Below the pieces are notes generated by a model. The model ran no database searches. It had not been told where the DNA came from and saw nothing but the letters and a program-made list of their open reading frames with translations. 64,000 bases of DNA, taken from the NCBI RefSeq assembly GCF_014203325.1, contig NZ_JACHIV010000001.1, positions 1,241,501 to 1,305,500 on the forward strand, given 5' to 3'. This stretch comes from Saccharopolyspora gloriosae (lineage in GTDB: Bacteria > Actinomycetota > Actinomycetes > Mycobacteriales > Pseudonocardiaceae). Position 1 is the first letter of the stretch; the number at the start of each line of letters is the position of its first letter. A program made the position numbers and the translations under genes. Below are positions 52,193 to 60,529 of this stretch, in pieces.

Positions 52193-52774
52193 ATGCCGAT
52201 CCGGACGCATCGGGGGCGCGCCGCGGTCTACCGGCGGCTGTGGGGCTGGCCGCTGCGGTCGCCGAAGCACTTGGTGACCGCGGTGATCGTGCTCGCCGCG
52301 GTCGCCACCGTCGTCGGGTTCCTGCTGCCCGAGCCACCGCCGACGCGGAACTACCGCGACCAGTCGCAGAGCGCCGAGCAGCACCAGGCCGCCCCGGCGC
52401 CGCCGACCCGCACGCCCGCGCCGCCGACGTTCTCGGTGCCCGACACCCCGCCGCCGCCCGCGCCCGCCGACCCCGCCGGGCTGAAGGTCGTCGAGGCCTG
52501 GGGCAAGAAGTGGGCGACGCACCCGCCGGGCACGGCCTCGGCGCAGTGGGTCGAAGGCCTGCGCCCGTACACCACCGACGAGTTCATCACCGAGATGGCC
52601 TCGGTGGACCCCGCGAACGTGCCGTCGACGGCGATCACCGGGCCGCCGCAGCCGTTGAGCTCCACCGCGAACGCGATGAGCGCCCGGTTATCGACCGACG
52701 CCGGCGACATCGAAGTAGATCTGATGAGAACCCCGCAGGGATGGCGCGTCTCCGGCTACAACAAGGTGAGCTGA
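52193..52774 (+). CDS. VirB8/TcpC-like single-pass protein of the T4SS-like cluster
   Basis: 193 residues from the ATG at 52193 with GAAGGAGAA 12 bases upstream. A basic N-terminus, one membrane helix (about 27-46), a 45-residue Pro/Ala/Thr-rich linker, and a C-terminal domain of about 95 residues. That domain, with VVEAWGKKWATHPPG, LRPYTTDEFI and PQGWRVSGYN at its end, fits the NTF2-like VirB8/TcpC fold and is the usual inner-membrane scaffold component. It is followed after one base by the NlpC/P60 gene. Confidence 0.72.
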   Translation: MPIRTHRGRAAVYRRLWGWPLRSPKHLVTAVIVLAAVATVVGFLLPEPPPTRNYRDQSQSAEQHQAAPAPPTRTPAPPTFSVPDTPPPPAPADPAGLKVVEAWGKKWATHPPGTASAQWVEGLRPYTTDEFITEMASVDPANVPSTAITGPPQPLSSTANAMSARLSTDAGDIEVDLMRTPQGWRVSGYNKVS

Positions 52775-52775
52775 C

Positions 52776-53879
52776 ATGCGAAAACTCTTGGTGCTGGTCG
52801 TGGTGTTGTCCGGCTTCGCCGGGCTGGTCGGGCTGGGTGCGTTCGTGATCGTGCTCTCCGGCATGCAGGGCGCGCAGAGCTGGTCCGGGTGCAGCGCGGG
52901 CCTCGGCCCGTCGGGCGACGGGCGGGGCCGCGGCGAGAGCGACGCGGGCAGCCTCGACCAGGAGTCCGTGGCCATCGCCAAGGAGATCATCAAGATCGGC
53001 AAGGAGCGGAACCTGCCGCCGCGCGCGTGGCAGGTCGCGATCCAGGCGGGCAAGACCGAGTCGAACCTGGCGAACCTGACCCACGGCGACCGCGACTCGC
53101 TGGGCATCTTCCAGATGCGGCCCTCCATGGGCTGGGGCAGCGTCGCGCAGGTCACCGACGTGCAGTACCAGATCAACAAGTTCTACGACGTGCTGCTGGA
53201 AGTCCCCGACTGGGAAGGGCTGCAGCCGGGCACCGCCGCGCAGCGCGTGGAGCGCTCCGCCTACCCGCTGCGGTACCACGAGTGGGAGCCGATGGCGGCG
53301 CACCTGGTCAGCGTCGAAGGCCAGGTCTCCGGGTTCAGCGGGTGCGAGGACCTGCCCTCGGCGAGCGTGCTGGCCACCAAGGCGATCTCCTTCGCCGACC
53401 AGCAGATCGGAAAGCCCTACGTGTGGGGCGCGGCCGGGCCGAGTTCGTTCGACTGCTCCGGGCTCACCCAGATGGCCTGGAAGGAGTCCGGGGTGCACAT
53501 CCCGAAGTACTCGCGGTCCCAGTACACCGACGGCGGGGCGCACATCCCGCTCGCGCAGGCCCAGCCCGGCGACCTCGTGTTCTGGGGTGCGGGCCGGGAA
53601 CCGGGAGCGATCCACCACGTCGCGCTGTACCTGGGCGACAACCAGATCCTGCACGCGCCGCAGCCCGGCGAATCCGTGGAGCGCACCGAGATGTGGGACG
53701 GCGGTGAGCTGCTGCCGACCGTCGTCCGGCCCGGTGGTGACGCGCCGCCGCAGGCCGCTCCGCAGCAGCCCTCGATCCGACCGGCTCCGCCGAGCACCGG
53801 GGAGCCCGCGGGCGTGCTGCCCGCGCCCGGACCGGCGGGGTCGCAGCCGGCCGGTCACCCGGTGCGGCAGCCGGTGTAG
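52776..53879 (+). CDS. Secreted NlpC/P60 peptidase with lytic-transglycosylase-like region (VirB1-like role)
   Basis: 367 residues. A signal-anchor (about 5-28) leads to a helical domain (60-185) with TESNLANL, and GIFQMRPSMGWG, the region resembling lysozyme/SLT domains (Glu95 is the candidate acid). The NlpC/P60 domain follows at about 200-320 with the nucleophile Cys227 in FDCSGL and His281 in HHVALYLG. A proline-rich tail ends the protein. Two-domain hydrolases of this type open peptidoglycan for secretion or conjugation machinery; here the gene ends the T4SS-like cluster. Confidence 0.87.
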   Translation: MRKLLVLVVVLSGFAGLVGLGAFVIVLSGMQGAQSWSGCSAGLGPSGDGRGRGESDAGSLDQESVAIAKEIIKIGKERNLPPRAWQVAIQAGKTESNLANLTHGDRDSLGIFQMRPSMGWGSVAQVTDVQYQINKFYDVLLEVPDWEGLQPGTAAQRVERSAYPLRYHEWEPMAAHLVSVEGQVSGFSGCEDLPSASVLATKAISFADQQIGKPYVWGAAGPSSFDCSGLTQMAWKESGVHIPKYSRSQYTDGGAHIPLAQAQPGDLVFWGAGREPGAIHHVALYLGDNQILHAPQPGESVERTEMWDGGELLPTVVRPGGDAPPQAAPQQPSIRPAPPSTGEPAGVLPAPGPAGSQPAGHPVRQPV

Positions 53880-54114
53880 CCGGTACCGGGCAACCGGATC
53901 AGCACCGTCCGGCGTCGTGCGAACGCGGTGCGACACGGGTGGCGCGGAAGGTTCGGACCGCTGATCGAGGCGGTTCGCTGTGGCAATCTTGGGCGGGGCC
54001 GTCCGATGGCCCGACCTGGCGGCTCAACGGGTCCGCGGCCCGCTGCGCCGCGTGCGCAGGACGAGCACCGCCGTGGCGGTGCGGATCCCGCGGCGTCCTA
54101 CACCGGGAGGAAGC
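53880..54114. other. Intergenic region after the T4SS-like cluster
   Basis: 235 bases without a supported gene. It ends with the ribosome site GGGAGGAAGC for the next gene. Confidence 0.4.
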
Positions 54115-54573
54115 ATGTTCACCCCAGATCCCATTCCGAGGCGTTCCGCACCTCCGGCGTCGAGCACGCCCCTGGGTGACTATCTGTCCCGCGCCGGGCA
54201 CGGGGTCGACTCCGGTTACGCGGTGCTGCCCCGTTCGCTGGCGGAGTCGATGCCGCTGCCGTGGCAGCAGCACATGCGCCACCTGCTCGCCGAGTTCCAC
54301 CAGGCCTTCGGGCACCTGCAGTGGCCGGTGTACCGGGTGGTGCCGTCCCGGTACGAGCGGTTGGTCGACCTCGACGACGACCAGCTCGCCGAGGTGGGCT
54401 GCACCGTGGAGGTCGGCGACAGCGGTGAGCTGGAGTACCGGATGCGCGACGGCCGCCGCATCGACAACCCGGAGACCCAGCAGGTCCTGGTGTCCTGCCT
54501 GGACCCCATTCCCCGCAGGCAGCCGGACGGGCGCCCGCCCGCGCCGGGAGCTCCGCCGCCGCCCGCGTGGTGA
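54115..54573 (+). CDS. Hypothetical soluble protein
   Basis: 152 residues from the ATG at 54115 with GGGAGGAAGC upstream. The N-terminal 20 residues are Pro/Ser-rich. A compact core (about 25-125) with LPRSLAESMPLPWQQHMRHL and YRVVPSRYERLVDLDDDQL follows, and a proline-rich end. I do not recognise a family; homologues appear, from memory, to be confined to Pseudonocardiaceae. No membrane helix or metal motif is present. Confidence 0.65.
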   Translation: MFTPDPIPRRSAPPASSTPLGDYLSRAGHGVDSGYAVLPRSLAESMPLPWQQHMRHLLAEFHQAFGHLQWPVYRVVPSRYERLVDLDDDQLAEVGCTVEVGDSGELEYRMRDGRRIDNPETQQVLVSCLDPIPRRQPDGRPPAPGAPPPPAW

Positions 54574-54654
54574 GCGGCGGTCGCCGCGGGTGATCAGCGG
54601 TGTGAACCGTCCGGCGGCGTGACATGAGGCGGTCTCCCGTGCGAGGCTCGGAAC

Positions 54655-54840
54655 ATGGCCCGCGATGGTTGGTACTTCTGCTTGAAGCACCAGCAGGTCG
54701 AGCCCGCCGCGGGATGCCGCGCCGCCGACCGGCTGGGGCCCTACCCTGATCGCGCCACGGCCGAGCACGCTCTGGAACTCGCCAAGGAGCGCACCGAGGC
54801 GGCCGACGAGGCCGATCGGCGCTGGGCCGAGGAGGACTGA
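54655..54840 (+). CDS. Conserved 61-residue hypothetical protein
   Basis: 61 residues. The first half, WYFCLKHQQVEPAAGCRAAD then RLGPYPDRATAEHAL, has two cysteines and the RLGPYxxxxxAExAL pattern of a small actinobacterial family. The second half is a charged helix. It begins 81 bases after the previous gene and ends 6 bases before the RNB exonuclease, so it is probably co-transcribed with it. The function is unknown. Confidence 0.75.
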   Translation: MARDGWYFCLKHQQVEPAAGCRAADRLGPYPDRATAEHALELAKERTEAADEADRRWAEED

Positions 54841-54846
54841 GCTCCG

Positions 54847-56328
54847 ATGGCGACGGCACAGGTACCACGAGGTGGCACCGATGCCGTCGCAGCACCCCGG
54901 CTGGGCGCCGGCCCGCCGCCGCATCCGCGGCGCCCCGCGGACGGCATGTGCGATTTCGCCGCCGTGCGCAAGGACTTCAGCCTTCCCGCCGAGTTCCCCA
55001 CCGCCGCGCTGACGGAGGTGGAGCAGACCGTCGCGCAACCCGTGTTCGACGGGGCCAGGGTGGACGCGACGGAGTTGCCGCTGGTCACGGTCGACCCGGT
55101 GGGCGCGAAGGACCTCGATCAAGCGGTGCTGCTGACTCGTCGCGGCAACGGGTTCCGCGTCGAGTACGCGATCGCGGACGTGGCCGCGTACGTGCGTCCG
55201 GGCGGCGTGCTGGACGCGGAGGTGCGCCGCCGCGGTCAGACCTTGTACCTGCCGGACGGGAACGTGCCGCTGCACCCGACGCTGTTATCGGAGGGCGCGG
55301 CCAGCCTGCTGCCCGATCAGGTGCGGCCCGCGGTGCTGTGGACGATCGACCTGGACTCGGACGGGCTGGCGGTGCGCACGCGGGTGCGGCGGGCGCTGGT
55401 GCGCTCGGTCGCGCAGCTCGACTACGAGGGCGTGCAGCGCGCGCTGCGGGCGGGCCTCGCGCACCCGTCGATCGCGCTGCTGCCGGTGATCGGGAGGTTG
55501 CGCCGGGCGCAGGCGTTGCGGCGCGGCGCGATCGAACTGGGCCTGCCGGAGCAGCAGGTGGAGGCCGACGAGTCCGGCGGCTGGCGGGTCGCGCTGCGGC
55601 CGCGGCTGGTCGTGGAGGAGTGGAACGCGGAGATCTCCCTGCTCACCGGCATGTGCGCGGCCGAGATGATGCTGGAGGCGGGCGTCGGGATCCTGCGCAC
55701 CGTGCCCGACCCGGAGCCGCCGACGGTGGCCGCGCTGCGGCGCTCCGCGGCCCGGCTGGGCGTGGAGTGGCCGGAGGACCTGCCGCCGGCGGAGGCGCTG
55801 GCGGGGATCGACCCGGTGCGGCCGGAGGCGCTGGCGGTGCACGTCGCGGCGACGCGGCTGCTGCGCGGAGCGGGCTACACCTCGTTCGAGTCGGCCGCCC
55901 CGTCCAAACCGCGCCACGCCGGGATCGGCGCCCCGTACGCGCACGTGACGGCTCCGCTGCGGCGGTTGGTGGACCGCTACGGCGCCGAGGTGTGCCTGGC
56001 GGTAGGAGAGGGTCGCGCGGTGCCGGCCTGGGTCCGGGAGGCGCTGCCCGCGCTGCCCTCCGCGATGGGCTCCTCGGACCGGGTGGCGACGCAGGTGGAG
56101 CGGGCGTGCCTGGCGCAGGCCCAGGCGTGGTCGCTGGCGGGCCGGGTGGGGTCGGTGTTCCCCGCGACGGTGCTGCGGACGGGCTCCGGCGACGGCGAGA
56201 TCTTCATCCCGGAGCCGCCCGTGATCGCGCGCTGCTCGGGCGACGACCTCACCGAGGGCCAGCGGATCCAGGTCCGCCTCACTCGCGCGGACCCGCACCG
56301 CCGCGAGGTCGAGTTCACCAAGGCCTGA
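54847..56328 (+). CDS. RNB-domain 3'-5' exoribonuclease (RNase II/R-like)
   Basis: 493 residues. A short N-terminal region precedes the RNB catalytic domain (about 70-385). The metal-site motif reads DPVGAKDLDQA: Asp83, Asp89 and Asp91 match Asp201, Asp207 and Asp209 of E. coli RNase II, but the fourth aspartate (Asp210) is Gln92 here. APYAHVTAPLRRLVDRY near 355-372 is the usual RNB C-terminal motif, with the Arg that contacts the substrate. No separate cold-shock or S1 domain is obvious, so the protein is shorter than RNase II (about 640). Such compact RNB proteins are common in actinobacteria. Confidence 0.88.
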   Translation: MATAQVPRGGTDAVAAPRLGAGPPPHPRRPADGMCDFAAVRKDFSLPAEFPTAALTEVEQTVAQPVFDGARVDATELPLVTVDPVGAKDLDQAVLLTRRGNGFRVEYAIADVAAYVRPGGVLDAEVRRRGQTLYLPDGNVPLHPTLLSEGAASLLPDQVRPAVLWTIDLDSDGLAVRTRVRRALVRSVAQLDYEGVQRALRAGLAHPSIALLPVIGRLRRAQALRRGAIELGLPEQQVEADESGGWRVALRPRLVVEEWNAEISLLTGMCAAEMMLEAGVGILRTVPDPEPPTVAALRRSAARLGVEWPEDLPPAEALAGIDPVRPEALAVHVAATRLLRGAGYTSFESAAPSKPRHAGIGAPYAHVTAPLRRLVDRYGAEVCLAVGEGRAVPAWVREALPALPSAMGSSDRVATQVERACLAQAQAWSLAGRVGSVFPATVLRTGSGDGEIFIPEPPVIARCSGDDLTEGQRIQVRLTRADPHRREVEFTKA

Positions 56329-56607
56329 CCACCGGCGGCGACCACCCGATCGTTCGGCGCCGGAGCGGCTGCGAAGATCATTCCGAGCGCCCGTCCGCGA
56401 TCCCGCGTTCGGGTCGGCGGGTGGCGCGGCGGTGACCACCTGGGACGTCGGCACCGCTGCCCGCCCCGCCACGCGGAACGAGTTCGCAGGCACGTGCTGG
56501 GAGGCTCGTTCAGTGGGGCGAAGCACAGGGGGTTCGTCTAGCGCGGGCTCCGGTGGGTGCGGATCGTGGAAGGGCAGCGTCGCAACGTGACAACGAGGAG
56601 GCCCGTC
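56329..56607. other. Intergenic region between the RNB nuclease and npdG
   Basis: 279 bases with no recognisable gene or repeat. A GAGGAGG ribosome site for npdG is at about 56595-56601. Confidence 0.4.
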
Positions 56608-57273
56608 GTGGCTGAGGTGCACGAGATGACCGTCGGTGTGCTCGGAGGCACCGGCGCGCAGGGCAAGGGCCTGGCGATCAGGTGGGCCGCGGCCGGGCTG
56701 CGCGTGGTGATCGGCTCGCGCAAGGCCGAACGCGCTCAGGACGCGGCGCGGGAGATCGCCGAGATCGCCGACGGGCAGGTCACCGGGGAGGACAACGCGG
56801 GGTGCGCCGCCGCGGCCGACGTCGTGCTGGCCGCGTTGCCGTGGGACGCGCACGCGGACACCTTGGGAGCGCTGCGCGAGCAGCTCGCCGGCAAGATCGT
56901 CATCGATTGCGTGAACCCGCTCGGGTTCGACAAGCAGGGCCCGTTCGCGCTGGACGTGCCCGAGGGCAGCGCCGCGCAGCAGGCCGCCGCGCTGCTGCCG
57001 GACTCGCGGGTCACCGCGGCGTTCCACCACGTCTCGGCGGTGACCTTGGCGGACCTGTCCGTCGAGCACGTCGACCTGGACGTGCTGGTGCTCGGCGACG
57101 ACCGCGAGGCCACCGACGTGGTGCGCGAACTCGCCGACGTGATCCCCGGGGTGCGCGGCATCTTCGGCGGCCGGTTGCGCAACGCGCACCAGGTGGAGGC
57201 GCTCACGGCGAACCTCATCGCGATCAACCGCCGCTACAAGGCGCACGCGGGCGTGCGGATCACCGACGTGTGA
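56608..57273 (+). CDS. npdG: F420-dependent NADP reductase (NpdG/Fno)
   Basis: 221 residues from the GTG at 56608, which follows GAGGAGG with six bases spacing. The Rossmann motif GVLGGTGAQGKGLAIRW and IGSRKAERA (Ser/Arg for the NADP 2'-phosphate) are clear, as are DCVNPLGF and the C-terminal GRLRNAHQVEALTANLIAI, hallmarks of NADPH:F420 oxidoreductases. The enzyme moves hydride between NADPH and coenzyme F420. F420 synthesis genes are not in the window. Confidence 0.92.
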   Translation: MAEVHEMTVGVLGGTGAQGKGLAIRWAAAGLRVVIGSRKAERAQDAAREIAEIADGQVTGEDNAGCAAAADVVLAALPWDAHADTLGALREQLAGKIVIDCVNPLGFDKQGPFALDVPEGSAAQQAAALLPDSRVTAAFHHVSAVTLADLSVEHVDLDVLVLGDDREATDVVRELADVIPGVRGIFGGRLRNAHQVEALTANLIAINRRYKAHAGVRITDV

Positions 57274-57319
57274 GCTCGCGCCCCGGCGGGGCACCCTCGC
57301 GGCAGGAGGAGGGATTGGC

Positions 57320-57724
57320 ATGGTGCGGCAGCCGACCCAGTTGCCGTCGGAGGCGGCGAGCTGGACCGACGACGAGCGGGAACGCGCCAGCCAGCTGCTC
57401 GACGGTCACGCCACCGTGGTCAACGTGCGCAAGCAGGGCCCGCACCGGCACCTGGTGCCGTGGTTGCAACGGCAGGGGCTGCTGACCTACGTCGGCCACT
57501 CCGGTCCGCGGCACTCGTGGGCGGCCTCCGAGTTCGCGAGCCCGTTCGTGGGGGAGGCGAAGTCGGACCGGGAGGCGATGGTCCGCCACTACGAGCAGTG
57601 GCTGGACCAGCAGCCCGACCTCGTGCGCCGGTTGCGCGAGGGCGAGCTCAGCGGCCGAGCCCTCGGCTGCTGGTGCGCCCCGAAGACCTGCCACGCCGAC
57701 GTCCTCGCCCACCGAGCCGACTGA
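57320..57724 (+). CDS. DUF4326 domain protein
   Basis: 134 residues; ATG with GGCAGGAGGAGG upstream. The family motifs are ATVVNVRK near residue 35, the central FASPFVGEAKSDREAMVRHY, and the C-terminal LGCWCAPKTCHADVLA, whose Cys/His cluster suggests metal binding. DUF4326 has no established function; homologues also occur in phages. It is followed after 8 bases by the four-copy palindrome cluster and is convergent with panB. Confidence 0.88.
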   Translation: MVRQPTQLPSEAASWTDDERERASQLLDGHATVVNVRKQGPHRHLVPWLQRQGLLTYVGHSGPRHSWAASEFASPFVGEAKSDREAMVRHYEQWLDQQPDLVRRLREGELSGRALGCWCAPKTCHADVLAHRAD

Positions 57725-57732
57725 CGACAGGA

Positions 57733-58030
57733 GTGAGCGGACCGTTCGTCCAACGGGATTGGGCGAACGGTCCGTTCACCGTGACTGGAGCACGTCAGGG
57801 GTGCAGTGGGGTTTGAGTGAGCGGACCGCTTGTCCAACGAGATTGGGCGAACGGTCCGTTCACTTCGAACCGGGCGCGTCGCTGACGGCGTGCGGACGAG
57901 TGAGCGGACCGTTCGTCCAACGAGATTGGTCGAAGGGTCCGTTCACTTCGAACCGGGCGCGTCGCTGACGGCGTGGGGATCAGGTGAGCGGACCGTTCGT
58001 CCAATGGGATTGGGCGAACGGTCCGTTCAC
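57733..58030. repeat. Cluster of four 47-bp nested palindromes, partly tandemly duplicated (family 1)
   Basis: Copies at 57733-57779, 57817-57863, 57900-57946 and 57984-58030, between convergent DUF4326 and panB genes. The segment from the second copy through its trailing spacer (TTCGAACCGGGCGCGTCGCT, then GACGGCGTG) is repeated after the third copy, giving an 83/84-bp tandem duplication (57817-57899 and 57900-57983). In the left half GTGAGCGG replaces GTGAACGG in all four copies. Confidence 0.95.
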
Positions 58031-58076
58031 TTGCGACCTGAGCCGTGACGGCGTGCCACCGGGATCGGGTGTGCCG

Positions 58077-58943
58077 TCAGTTGAAGGAGTGTTCTGCGGC
58101 GGGGAAGGAGCCGCCGCGGACTTCGTCGGCGAAGCGGCCAGCGGCGTCGGCGAGGACGCCGCCCAGGTCGGCGTAGCGCTTCACGAAGCGGGCGGTGCGC
58201 CCGGTGTTCATGCCCGCCATGTCCGTCCACACCAGCACTTGCCCGTCGGTGTCCGGTCCGGCCCCGATGCCGACGGTGGGGATTCGCAGTTCGGCGGTGA
58301 CGTGCTTGGCGGCCTCTGCCGGAACCATCTCCAGCACGACCGCGAACGCACCGGCCTCCTGCAGCGCCTGCGCGTCGGCGAGCAGTTCCGCGGCCTGATC
58401 GCCCCGGCCCTGCACCCGATAGCCGCCGAGCCCGTGCTCGCTCTGCGGCGTGAACCCGATGTGCCCCATCACGGGAATCCCGGCGGACACGAGCGCTTCG
58501 ACCTGAGCGGCGTAGCGTCGTCCGCCTTCGAGCTTGACCGCGTGCGCCCGGCCTTCCTTCATGAAGCGGGTCGCGGTGGCCAGCGCCTGCTCGGGGGAGC
58601 CCTGGTAGGAGCCGAACGGCAGGTCGGCGACGACCAGGGCGTGCTCGGCGGCGCCGGTGACGGCGCGGACCAGCGGCAGCAGTTCGTCCACGGTCACCGG
58701 TAGCGAGGACTCGTAGCCGTAGACGTTGTTGGCCGCCGAGTCGCCGACCAGCAGCACCGGGATTCCGGCCTGGTCGAAGATCCGCGCGGTGTACATGTCG
58801 TAGGAGGTGAGCATCGGCCAGTTCTCGCCGCGCTCCTTGAGCTGTTGCAGGTGGGGGATGCGAACGCGGCGCCGGGCGGGAGTGCTCCCGTACGGGGCGG
58901 CGGTTTCGCTCTGGGCGGGCTGCGAAGAGTGTGCAGCAGTCAT
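58077..58943 (-). CDS. panB: PanB, ketopantoate hydroxymethyltransferase
   Basis: 288 residues. It has the TIM-barrel family blocks: [36 protein letters not shown] (Mg2+-binding Asp), [35 protein letters not shown] (catalytic Glu) and [19 protein letters not shown]. The [16 protein letters not shown] segment is GDSLGMVVLGYxSTLP in many homologues, so this belongs to an actinobacterial variant. The enzyme makes ketopantoate for pantothenate/CoA from ketoisovalerate and methylene-THF. An extended 25-residue N-terminus is present. Confidence 0.93.
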   Translation of the reverse strand: MTAAHSSQPAQSETAAPYGSTPARRRVRIPHLQQLKERGENWPMLTSYDMYTARIFDQAGIPVLLVGDSAANNVYGYESSLPVTVDELLPLVRAVTGAAEHALVVADLPFGSYQGSPEQALATATRFMKEGRAHAVKLEGGRRYAAQVEALVSAGIPVMGHIGFTPQSEHGLGGYRVQGRGDQAAELLADAQALQEAGAFAVVLEMVPAEAAKHVTAELRIPTVGIGAGPDTDGQVLVWTDMAGMNTGRTARFVKRYADLGGVLADAAGRFADEVRGGSFPAAEHSFN

Positions 58944-59294
58944 CGTTGACCGTCCTTTTCCTCAAGGCCCGCGCTGCGGGTCCCTGGGCGTTATGCGACG
59001 TCCTTGCGCTCGCCAGGGTCGCACGCCCCGGCGCCGCCCAGGAGCCTTCGACGACGCACATCACAGCTCGGCTGGGTCCGCCGGGCGGATGCGCGCCCGG
59101 CGTTGCACCGATGCATCCCCGTTGCGCTCAGCGGAGCCAGGTGGTGGCAACCGAACGCAGCAGGCAGCGGCGTCCGTACGCACCTTCAGCCCAGTGCGTT
59201 GGGCCCTCCGGGTCAAGTCAAGATCATCTACTGGACCTGGTTCGGGCATTTTGCCTAGCCTGATCGCGTTGCAACGCACCAAAGAGGGAGCAGC
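58944..59294. other. Divergent intergenic region between panB and the P450 gene
   Basis: 351 bases, no supported gene. It must contain both promoters. AGAGGGAG at about 59282-59289 is the P450 ribosome site. No palindrome of either repeat family is found. Confidence 0.45.
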
Positions 59295-60509
59295 ATGACC
59301 GCGGCCAAAGAAGCTCCAGACATCTTGTCTCCGGAATTCGCCATCGATCCGAACCCGTCCTACCAAGTGCTGCGAGATGAATTCCCGCTGCTTTGGCACG
59401 AAGCGACCCAGAGCTACATCGTGTCCCGCTACGCGGACGTGAAGCGGGCGTTCCGCGAGCCGGTGTTCACCACTCAGAATTACGACTGGCAGCTCGAACC
59501 CGTGCACGGCCGCACCATCCTGCAGCTCGACGGCAGGGAGCACGCCGTCCGCCGCGCACTGGTCGCTCCGGCGTTCCGCGGCAGCGAGCTGCACGAGAAG
59601 TTCCTGCCGGTGATCAAGCGGAACTCCCGGGCGCTGATCGACCGGTTCCGCGGCACCGGCAGCGTGGACCTCGTCGCCGACTACGCGACCAAGTTCCCGA
59701 TCAACGTGATCGCCGACATGCTGGGGCTGCGGGAGGAGGACCGCGGCCGGTTCCAGGGCTGGTACACGGCGATCATCGCCTTCCTCGGCAACCTGAGCCA
59801 GGACCCGGACGTCATCGAGGCGGGCATGCGGACCCGCACCGAGTTCGCCGAGTACATGATCCCGGTGATCCAGGACCGCCGCGAGAACCTCGGCGACGAC
59901 CTGCTCTCCACCCTGTGCACGGCCGAGATCGACGGCACCAAGATGAGCGACGAGGACATCAAGGCGTTCTGCAGCCTGCTGCTCGCCGCGGGCGGGGAGA
60001 CCACGGACAAGGCCATCGCCGCCCTGTTCCTGAACCTGCTGCAGCACCCGGACCAGTTCGCCGCGGTGCGCGCCGACCGCGATCTGATCCCGCAGGCCTT
60101 CGCCGAGACGCTGCGCTTCTCCCCGCCGGTGCACATGATCATGCGCCAGCCCGCGGAGGACGTCGAGCTCAGCGGTGGCGTGGTGCCCAGGGGCAGCACG
60201 GTGACCTGCCTGATCGGGGCGGCGAACCGGGACGACGGGCACTACTCGCACCCGGACCGGTTCGACGTGTTCCGGGAGGACCTGCCGGCGCGCACGGCGT
60301 TCACGGCCGCCGCCGACCACCTCTCGTTCGCGCTGGGCAGGCACTTCTGCGTCGGAGCCCTGCTGGCGAAGTCCGAGATCGAGGTCGGCATCAACGACCT
60401 GCTCGACGCGATGCCGGACGCCGAACTGGCCTCCGGTTTCGACCCCGTCGAACAGGGCGTGTTCACCCGAGGCCCGCAATCGGTCCCGGTCCGCTTCACC
60501 CCCAACTGA
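59295..60509 (+). CDS. Cytochrome P450, class I bacterial
   Basis: 404 residues. All hallmarks are intact: I-helix AAGGETTDKA (231-240; acid Glu235, Thr236), ExxR in FAETLRF (Glu271, Arg274) and the heme loop FALGRHFCVGALLA with Cys352. It is a typical soluble actinobacterial P450 requiring a ferredoxin and reductase, neither of which is adjacent. The substrate is unknown. It stands between panB (divergent) and a composite repeat, and is not part of the conservon operon, which runs on the other strand. Confidence 0.93.
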   Translation: MTAAKEAPDILSPEFAIDPNPSYQVLRDEFPLLWHEATQSYIVSRYADVKRAFREPVFTTQNYDWQLEPVHGRTILQLDGREHAVRRALVAPAFRGSELHEKFLPVIKRNSRALIDRFRGTGSVDLVADYATKFPINVIADMLGLREEDRGRFQGWYTAIIAFLGNLSQDPDVIEAGMRTRTEFAEYMIPVIQDRRENLGDDLLSTLCTAEIDGTKMSDEDIKAFCSLLLAAGGETTDKAIAALFLNLLQHPDQFAAVRADRDLIPQAFAETLRFSPPVHMIMRQPAEDVELSGGVVPRGSTVTCLIGAANRDDGHYSHPDRFDVFREDLPARTAFTAAADHLSFALGRHFCVGALLAKSEIEVGINDLLDAMPDAELASGFDPVEQGVFTRGPQSVPVRFTPN

Positions 60510-60529
60510 CGGCGACCCGAACCGAACGG

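Noticed and set aside
5322-58030. 47-bp palindromes as ordinary intrinsic terminators
   Set aside because: They have no T-run, occur in two to four copies in a row and have nested symmetry. A contribution to termination is not excluded, but that label does not explain them.
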